Shown one piece after another: positions 58,345 to 64,000 of a stretch of DNA of 64,000 bases. The DNA is taken from positions 682,001 through 746,000 of the forward strand of contig CAWDZK010000001.1 of NCBI GenBank assembly GCA_963807005.1, written 5' to 3'. The stretch comes from CAWDZK01 sp963807005 (GTDB lineage: Bacteria; Actinomycetota; Actinomycetes; JACCUZ01). Made by a program: the position numbers and the translations under genes. Position 1 is the first letter of the stretch; each line of letters starts with the position of its first letter. Below the pieces are notes generated by a model. That model was not told the DNA's origin and made no database searches. It saw only the letters and a list, made by a program, of their open reading frames with translations.

Positions 58345-59426
58345 GGCGACTCCTCAGTTGGTGGGACCAGACCGCTGAGCTTGATTCGCCCCTGCCGACC
58401 CCGGATCTCGAACTCGTCGACGATCTCCAGGTCGGCCGGCGTCTCGCTCAGCAGTGCGCAGGTGGTCTCGGACACCAGAACGGCGTGACCGGTCTCCTTG
58501 GTCAGGGTCTCGATGCGGGACGCGGTGTTCGTGGTGTCCCCGATGACCGCGTAGTCCAGGCGGCGCTGCGATCCGACGTTCCCGGACACCACCGAGCCGG
58601 AGTTGATGCCGACTCCCATCCGGAAAGGTGCAATGCCCTGGTCTGCCAACCAGCCGTTGAGGTTTCGAAGCTCGCTCCCGACCATCTGCCGAGCTGCCGC
58701 CAGGGCGCGGTCGGCGTGGTCGGGCATGGGCAACGGAGCGCCGAAGGCGGCCATCACGCCATCGCCCATGTAGTCGACGAGCGTGCCGCCCTGGTCCAGG
58801 ATCGCGTCGGACATCTGGCTGAGGTACCGGTTGAGGACGTCGATCACCACCTTGACGTGATGGCCCTCCGCAAAAGTCGTGAAGCCGCGCAGGTCGGCGA
58901 ACAGCACCGTCGCCTCGAGCTGCTCGGCGGAGATCATGGCGTCGCCGTCACCGTCGCTGCGCGCGAGCATCTGCTCCACGATCGACTCGGGCAGGAACCG
59001 CGAGAACACCTGGCGGACGTGCTCGGTCTCGAGGTCGTGGAGACGCTTGCGGGTCAGCCCGGCGCTGACCCGTGCGCGCAGGATGACCGGGTCGAACGGC
59101 TTGGGCAGGAAGTCCTCCGCGCCCATCTCGATGCAGCGAACGACGCTGCCGGTGTCGTCCACTCCAGAGATCATGATCACGGGGATGTGCCGGCTCGACT
59201 GATCGGACTTCACGTGCTCGAGCACGGCGATGCCGTCCATGCCGGGCATCACGATGTCGAGCAGCACGACGTCGGGGAGCCCATCGGCGAGCTGGTCGAG
59301 GGCGCTCTGGCCGTCGTCGGCGAGGCGCACCATGTGACCGTCCCGCTCGAGGCTGTGCGCGAGAAGTCGACGGTTGAGCGCATCGTCATCGACGACCAGG
59401 ATCTCGCCGACCGGCATGTCCGGCAC
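58341..59426 (-). CDS. Response regulator with class III nucleotide cyclase domain
   Basis: Protein of 361 aa. Receiver domain 1-125 with phosphoacceptor Asp57 in VVLLDIVMPGMDG and Lys in LPKPFD. A linker helix follows, then the cyclase domain from about 165. Metal residues Asp178 (LFADLRGF) and Asp222 (YMGDGVMAAFG), and transition-state Asn300 and Arg304 (TTNTASRIE), are present. The usual substrate-defining Lys is Asp218, so whether cAMP or cGMP is made is open. The start is GTG at 59426 with GGGAGG ahead (alternative ATG 59417). It is the first gene of the operon. Confidence 0.9.
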   Translation of the reverse strand: MPDMPVGEILVVDDDALNRRLLAHSLERDGHMVRLADDGQSALDQLADGLPDVVLLDIVMPGMDGIAVLEHVKSDQSSRHIPVIMISGVDDTGSVVRCIEMGAEDFLPKPFDPVILRARVSAGLTRKRLHDLETEHVRQVFSRFLPESIVEQMLARSDGDGDAMISAEQLEATVLFADLRGFTTFAEGHHVKVVIDVLNRYLSQMSDAILDQGGTLVDYMGDGVMAAFGAPLPMPDHADRALAAARQMVGSELRNLNGWLADQGIAPFRMGVGINSGSVVSGNVGSQRRLDYAVIGDTTNTASRIETLTKETGHAVLVSETTCALLSETPADLEIVDEFEIRGRQGRIKLSGLVPPTEESP

Positions 59427-59640
59427 GTGCCCTCCCGTGGGGCGGCACCGCAGCTAGGGTCCTCGGCCGGGTGGCCCAGCGGCAACATAGACCCGGTCGT
59501 CGTGCCCGGACAGGGGGCGGCTCCGGTTCGTTGTCGTTTCGCCCGTTTCGGACGGGAACGTGGTCATGTAGACCTTGAGAGCGGCTACGACCGCCTTGTG
59601 CGTCGCGTCCGGGTGGGGTCTCCTTCGGATGCGCCGCAGG

Positions 59641-61131
59641 TCAGTGCGGGGAGAGCTGGCCGGTCAGGCGGCGGTGCATGTCGCCGCTGACCTGGGTGAG
59701 CCCGAGGATCCGCACGGTCTTCCCGCGCCGGGCGTACTTCGTCGTCACCGCGTCGAGCGCTGCGACCGCCGAGGCGTCCCACACGTGCGAGGCGGACAGG
59801 TCGATGACGACCTGGTCCGGGTCGCCGGCGTAGTCGAACTGCCCGACCAGGTCGTTGCTGGAGGCGAAGAACAGCGCGCCGTGCACCGAGTAGATGACCT
59901 CACCGCCGTCGGGGTCCAGGACCGAGGTGACCTCGACCAGGTGAGCGACCCGGCGGGCGAAGAGCATCATCGCGGCGAGGGTGCCGGCGAGGACGCCGTA
60001 CGCCAGGTTGTGCGTCGCGACGACGACGCCGACGGTCACCAGCATCACCGACGTCTCGCTCTTCGGCATCCGCCGCAGCGTCGACGGGGCGACCGAGTGC
60101 CAGTCGAACGTGAGCCCGGCGACCACGATCATCACCGCGACCAGCGCGGCCATCGGGATGGCCGCCACGAGCGGGCCCAGGGCCACGACGAGCACCAGGA
60201 GGAACACTCCGGCGAGGAAGGTCGACAGCCGGGTCCGGGCGCCAGAGGTCTTCACGTTGATCATCGTCTGGCCGATCATCGCGCAACCGCCCATGCCGCC
60301 GAAGAAGCCGGTGACGATGTTGGCCACACCCTGGCCCCAGGACTCCCTGGTCTTGGAGGAGTGCGTGTCGGTGATGTCGTCGACGAGCTTCGCGGTCATC
60401 AGTGACTCCATCAGCCCGACCAGGGCAAGCGCCAGCGCGTAGGGGGCGATGATCCGCAGCGTCGACGAGTCATAGGGCACGTCGGGCAGACCGAACCCGG
60501 GCAGCGAGTCGGGCAGCCGCCCCTCGTCGCCGACCGTGGGTACAGCCAGGGCGCCCACGGTGGTGAGCACCGTCAGCAGGACGATGGCGACGAGCGGCGC
60601 CGGGACCGCCTTGGTCAGACGCGGCAGGCCGACGATGAGCCCGAGCGCCACCGCGACGAGCGGGTAGACGACCCACGGCACGTCGACCAGGTGCGGCAGC
60701 TGGGCGAGGAAGATGAGGATGGCCAGGGCGTTGACGAAGCCGACCATCACGCTTCGGGGAACGAACCGCATCAGCCGCGCCACACCGAGGACTGCCAGCA
60801 GGACCTGGATCACGCCGCCCAGCACGACCGCGGCGATCAGGTAGTCCAGGCCGTACTCCTTCGCGAGCGGGGCCACGACCAGGGCGATCGCGCCGGTCGC
60901 GGCGGAGATCATCGCCTTCCGGCCACCCGTGACCGAGATGACGACGGCCATCGTGAACGACGCGAACAGCCCGACCCGGGGATCGACGCCGGCCAGGATC
61001 GAGAACGAGATCGCCTCGGGGATCAGCGCCAGGGCGACGACGAGACCAGCGAGGGCCTCGGTGCGGAACACCCTGGGGGAGGCCCAGTCGGGTCGGTTCA
61101 GACGGACACGGGCAGGAGCGGTGAGGGACAT
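59641..61131 (-). CDS. SulP family anion transporter with STAS domain
   Basis: Protein of 496 aa. About 10-14 membrane helices form the SLC26/SulP fold, with LALIPEAISFSILAGVDPRVG at the start and GGMGGCAMIGQTMINVKTSG in the second half. The C-terminal STAS domain includes VVIDLSASHVWDASAVAALD. It transports sulfate, bicarbonate or another anion; substrate unclear. No carbonic anhydrase is fused. The start is ATG at 61131. It stands alone on the minus strand, with about 210 bases free of genes before the cyclase gene. Confidence 0.9.
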   Translation of the reverse strand: MSLTAPARVRLNRPDWASPRVFRTEALAGLVVALALIPEAISFSILAGVDPRVGLFASFTMAVVISVTGGRKAMISAATGAIALVVAPLAKEYGLDYLIAAVVLGGVIQVLLAVLGVARLMRFVPRSVMVGFVNALAILIFLAQLPHLVDVPWVVYPLVAVALGLIVGLPRLTKAVPAPLVAIVLLTVLTTVGALAVPTVGDEGRLPDSLPGFGLPDVPYDSSTLRIIAPYALALALVGLMESLMTAKLVDDITDTHSSKTRESWGQGVANIVTGFFGGMGGCAMIGQTMINVKTSGARTRLSTFLAGVFLLVLVVALGPLVAAIPMAALVAVMIVVAGLTFDWHSVAPSTLRRMPKSETSVMLVTVGVVVATHNLAYGVLAGTLAAMMLFARRVAHLVEVTSVLDPDGGEVIYSVHGALFFASSNDLVGQFDYAGDPDQVVIDLSASHVWDASAVAALDAVTTKYARRGKTVRILGLTQVSGDMHRRLTGQLSPH

Positions 61132-61392
61132 GCAGCCGTTTCGGATCGGGACACCTGAAGGTGCCGGGGCCGGCCGGTTGCGTGGGTGCGATGTCTGGCC
61201 GGGATGGACGGTGGGGCGTGGACCCGTGGGGCGCTGGTTGTCCCAGGGAGAGTCGACACGTCCGGACGGGAGCCTGAGCGGATGACGAGAATGGTTCGCC
61301 CGGTCGCTGCCCTCTACGGTACGGGCAGGCGTAGCCGGGACAGGCCAGTCAGCCGTGTCTGCAGGTGTGATCGCCGTCTCATCCCGGCCGGT

Positions 61393-61821
61393 TCAGTTCG
61401 ACAGGCCGTCCCCGACGATGATCGCGACCAGTGCCACGGCGGCCAGCGCCGACAGCGCCAGACCGGACGTGGCCAGGCCGCGCTGCTCCGCCGACTCGCG
61501 CCCGCGCCACCCGACGACAGCGCCGGCGGCGGCGATCGGCAGCGTCAGGCCGGCCCAGAACACCAGCAGCGAGACCACCGCCACCGTCCCGAGGACGACA
61601 GCCGTGACCGCACCGCCGCCCGGGACGACGAACCAGAACAGCGCCGCCCCCGGGACCAGCGACACGAGCAGCATGCTCACCCACTCGGTCGTCTGGAACG
61701 CCCCGTTGTCGTGGTAGCCCGGGATCATCATCACCAGGTGCGCCACGGCCGCCGCGGCGCCGATGGACAGCTAGCGCAGGCGGGCCGATGCCGCCTGGTC
61801 GGGAGTCGGTGCAGTCGTCAT
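61393..61821 (-). pseudogene. Small membrane protein gene with an in-frame stop
   Basis: The reading frame starting at ATG 61821 (MTTAPTPDQAASARLR) is cut by TAG at 61771-61773 after 16 codons, and then continues in the same frame as a coherent membrane protein (LSIGAAAAVAHLVMMIPG onwards) to a stop at 61393. There are four membrane helices in total. The frame downstream of the TAG preserves the first helix, so the stop looks recent or is a sequencing error. Translation could restart at GTG 61746 (117 aa). Function unknown. Confidence 0.6.
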
Positions 61822-61990
61822 CGGGACCCCCATGCTTGGGCAGATGCCGCGCTGGCACCGCCGGTGCCGAGATGATCATCCGGCCGGCGGGCCACGTCAA
61901 ACCCGGCGTACTGGGCCTGGGAGGTCCTACCCGATCACGGCTCGGCCGACCGCCGACGAATGTCAGGCGACCGGGTCGGAGGCGGCTGGG

Positions 61991-61996
61991 TAGGGT
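61991..61996 (+). promoter_or_regulatory. -10 element of the MDR oxidoreductase gene
   Basis: TAGGGT ends seven bases before the ATG at 62004, with no ribosome binding site between; a leaderless transcript is likely. Confidence 0.5.
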
Positions 61997-62003
61997 CGCC
62001 CGC

Positions 62004-62975
62004 ATGCTCGCCGCCGCCGCCGTACGCACCGATGCGCACGACCCGCTCAGCTGTCTCGAGGTGGGCGATCGTCCGGACCCGGTGCCGCCCGAGGGCTGGG
62101 CCACGGTGCGGTTACGGGCGGCCTCGCTGAACCACCACGACCTGTGGAGCCTGCAGGGGGTGGGCCTGCCGGACGACCGGTTGCCGATGGTGCTCGGCTG
62201 TGACGGTGCGGGCGTCGACGCCGAGGGCAACGAGGTCGTCGTGCACGCCGTCGTCGGCGACCCCGACTTCCGCGGTGACGAGACGCTGGACCCGAGACGG
62301 AGCCTGCTGTCCGAGAAGTACGACGGCACGCTGGCAGACCTGGTGGTGGTGCCGCGTCGCAACCTGGTCCCGAAGCCGGCCGCCCTCAGCTTCGAGGAGG
62401 CCGCCTGCCTTCCGACCGCCTGGCTCACGGCGTACCGGATGCTGTTCACCCAGGGCGGGCTGCGGCCGGGGCAGACGGTGCTCGTGCAGGGGGCGGGCGG
62501 CGGCGTCGCGACGGCGCTGGTGGCGATCGGCCGGGCCGCCGGGCTGCGGATGTGGGTCACCAGCCGGGACGAGGCGAAGGGGAAGCGGGCGCTGGAGCTG
62601 GGCGCCGAGCAGGCGTTCGCGTCGGGGGCGCGGCTGCCGGAGCGGGTGGACGCCGTGATGGAGACGGTCGGAGAGCCGACCTGGGACCACAGCCTGAAGG
62701 CACTGGCCCCCGGTGGGGTCGTGGTCGTCAGTGGTGCGACCGGTGGAGCCCGCGCGGTCACCGACCTGCGTCGGGTGTTCTTCCTCCAGCAGCGCATCGT
62801 CGGCTCCACGATGGGCACTCGCGACGAGCTGGCCCGGCTGATCCGGCTGCTCACCGAGACCGGCCTGCGGCCGGTGATCGACTCCACGCTGCCCCTGGAG
62901 AACGTCGCGGAGGGCTTTGGCCGGCTGGCCGGCGGCGACGTGTTCGGCAAGATCGTGCTCACCCGACCGGCCTGA
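62004..62975 (+). CDS. Zinc-free MDR family quinone oxidoreductase
   Basis: Medium-chain dehydrogenase (323 aa). N-terminal GroES-like domain with RLRAASLNHHDLWSLQG; cofactor-binding motif VQGAGGGVATALVAIGRA; later VVVSGATGG. The zinc-site Cys of alcohol dehydrogenases is absent, as in quinone reductase-type members. It probably reduces quinones or enones with NADPH. The ATG at 62004 is backed by the -10 element. The phosphotransferase gene follows 16 bases after its stop. Confidence 0.88.
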   Translation: MLAAAAVRTDAHDPLSCLEVGDRPDPVPPEGWATVRLRAASLNHHDLWSLQGVGLPDDRLPMVLGCDGAGVDAEGNEVVVHAVVGDPDFRGDETLDPRRSLLSEKYDGTLADLVVVPRRNLVPKPAALSFEEAACLPTAWLTAYRMLFTQGGLRPGQTVLVQGAGGGVATALVAIGRAAGLRMWVTSRDEAKGKRALELGAEQAFASGARLPERVDAVMETVGEPTWDHSLKALAPGGVVVVSGATGGARAVTDLRRVFFLQQRIVGSTMGTRDELARLIRLLTETGLRPVIDSTLPLENVAEGFGRLAGGDVFGKIVLTRPA

Positions 62976-62991
62976 ACGGCGGGGGCGAGGA

Positions 62992-64000
62992 GTGGCGGAG
63001 GACGACGAGGACGTCGCGCTGCCCCGCTGGCGCGACGCCGCCTGGCGGGCCGAGGTCGACGGGTGGGTCGCCGACCAGCTCTCCCGAACCGGGTTGCGGC
63101 AGACCGGCGCCGGGAAGCAGGACCGCTCCTACCCGTGGTCGACCGTGATCGAGGTCCCGACGTCGGACGGCCCGGTCTGGTTCAAGGCCAACGCCCGTGG
63201 CATGCACCAGGAGGCTGCGCTCTACCAGGTGCTGGTGCGCCACGCGCCGGAGCACGTGCTGCACCCGCTGGCGCTCGACTCCGACCGGGGCTGGCTGCTG
63301 CTGCCGGACGGGGGCCAGACCCTGCGGGCGGTGGAGGGCGCGCGCACCGATCTCGCGGTGTGGGAGCGGATGCTGGTCGAGTACGCCGAGCTGCAACGGA
63401 CGTTGGAACCGCACGTGGACGAGCTGTTCGCTGCCGGTCTGGTGGACGCGACGCCGGCAGCCCTGCCCGCGATGCGCGACGCACTGCTCGCCGACGCTGG
63501 GCTGCTGCTGCTGGGCACCGACAAGGGGCTGAGCACGGCCGAGCGCGACGACCTGGTCGCCTATGCGCCGACGTACGCCGCGCAGTGCCGCGACCTCGCG
63601 GCGTACGGCGTCCCGGTGACGCTGCAGCACGACGACCTGCACGACCACAACGTCTTCGCGCCGGCGACGCCGGGCGGGGCGCTGCGGGTGTTCGACTGGG
63701 GCGACGCCGTGGTCGGGCAGCCGTTCGGCACGCTGCTCATCAGCCTGCGGTTCCTGGCTACCCTGGCGCGGCTGGCGCCGGGTGCTGCGGAGCTGCTGCG
63801 GCTGCGGGACGCCTACCTGGAGGCCTGGACGGACGACTTCGACCGGGCCGATCTGGTCGACGCCGCCCGGCTGGCGGTGCGGGTGGACGCGGTGTCCCGT
63901 GCCGACTGCTTCCGGCGGGCCGTGCTCGAGTGGGACCGCGGCTACCGGACGCTCTTCGACGAGGGCGTGCCGAGCTGGCTGCGCGAGCAGCGCGACCCGA
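62992..64000 (+). CDS. Aminoglycoside phosphotransferase family protein (partial)
   Basis: Open frame of at least 336 codons that runs off the window end. It has the APH/choline-kinase fold: VWFKANARGMHQEAALYQVL holds the ATP lysine region, LQHDDLHDHNVF is the catalytic loop (Asp and Asn), and VFDWGDAVVGQPFG is the metal-binding Asp motif. The substrate is unknown; most chromosomal members do not confer drug resistance. GTG start at 62992 with GGGGGCGAGG upstream. Likely in one transcript with the oxidoreductase gene. Confidence 0.85.
   Translation, partial: MAEDDEDVALPRWRDAAWRAEVDGWVADQLSRTGLRQTGAGKQDRSYPWSTVIEVPTSDGPVWFKANARGMHQEAALYQVLVRHAPEHVLHPLALDSDRGWLLLPDGGQTLRAVEGARTDLAVWERMLVEYAELQRTLEPHVDELFAAGLVDATPAALPAMRDALLADAGLLLLGTDKGLSTAERDDLVAYAPTYAAQCRDLAAYGVPVTLQHDDLHDHNVFAPATPGGALRVFDWGDAVVGQPFGTLLISLRFLATLARLAPGAAELLRLRDAYLEAWTDDFDRADLVDAARLAVRVDAVSRADCFRRAVLEWDRGYRTLFDEGVPSWLREQRDP

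Noticed and set aside
1..64000. CRISPR arrays, insertion sequences, rRNA or tRNA genes
   Set aside because: No regularly spaced repeats, transposase-like proteins, terminal repeats, or tRNA T-loop patterns were seen on reading both strands; a tRNAscan or CRISPR search would settle it.
62992..64000. Aminoglycoside resistance gene
   Set aside because: The fold is the broad APH family and the chromosomal setting gives no link to resistance; substrate cannot be read from the sequence.

Overview
The window is very GC-rich throughout, with GTG and TTG starts, tightly overlapping operons and many genes that appear to lack a 5' leader. Marker genes (SigR/RsrA redox sigma pair, ribosomal protein bL37, a TB7.3-type biotin carrier, WS/DGAT acyltransferase, nickel superoxide dismutase, DUF5999) place it in the Actinomycetota. 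The lineage within the phylum is not certain; a Frankiales/Geodermatophilales/Kineosporiales-like soil or surface organism would fit. It looks like ordinary chromosome: I see no insertion sequence, prophage, CRISPR array, rRNA or tRNA.

Layout. 1-8250: complete narK-narG-narH-narJ-narI nitrate respiration operon on the minus strand, with two DosR-like palindromes in front of narK. 8251-13253: a YCII protein, a heliorhodopsin, a PspC-like protein, a coiled-coil protein, a secreted protein and an SDR pair. 13407-18651: an F420-type reductase, a siderophore-interacting-like protein, a ROK sugar kinase, a WS/DGAT-GNAT fusion and small proteins. 18755-25030: a Na+/H+ antiporter fused to a UBP zinc finger, a flavodoxin-fold reductase, Ku, PsiE-like and CBS proteins, an orphan membrane protein and a pair of hairpin repeats. 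25034-32452: hisN, DUF2087, rsgA-aroA, DoxX, an SRAP protein, a hydrolase, sigR-rsrA and bL37. 32627-38914: an alcohol dehydrogenase, two unknown proteins, a structured leader with a 20-residue peptide gene, then two coupled membrane HD/HD-GYP proteins. 38965-44151: biotin carboxylase plus carrier, PilT, a divergent zinc-ribbon/thioesterase pair, a GNAT protein and an AraC-type regulator. 44153-49107: an MctP-type symporter with DUF3311, bioD-bioB, sodN and sodX. 49127-52348: a GntR regulator facing a DDAH-like hydrolase, malic enzyme, and a 46-residue gene behind repeated operators. 52515-59426: a signalling operon with a REC-cyclase, two cysteine-rich binding lipoproteins with a remnant of a third, and a hybrid kinase. 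59641-64000: a SulP transporter, a membrane gene broken by a stop codon, an MDR oxidoreductase and a truncated phosphotransferase.

The main themes are redox and oxygen sensing (nitrate respiration, SigR, NiSOD, cysteine-rich binding proteins) and nucleotide second messengers (HD-GYP proteins and a class III cyclase). The most promising uncharacterised systems are the cyclase/binding protein/kinase operon, the peptide gene ahead of the HD-GYP pair, and the heliorhodopsin.
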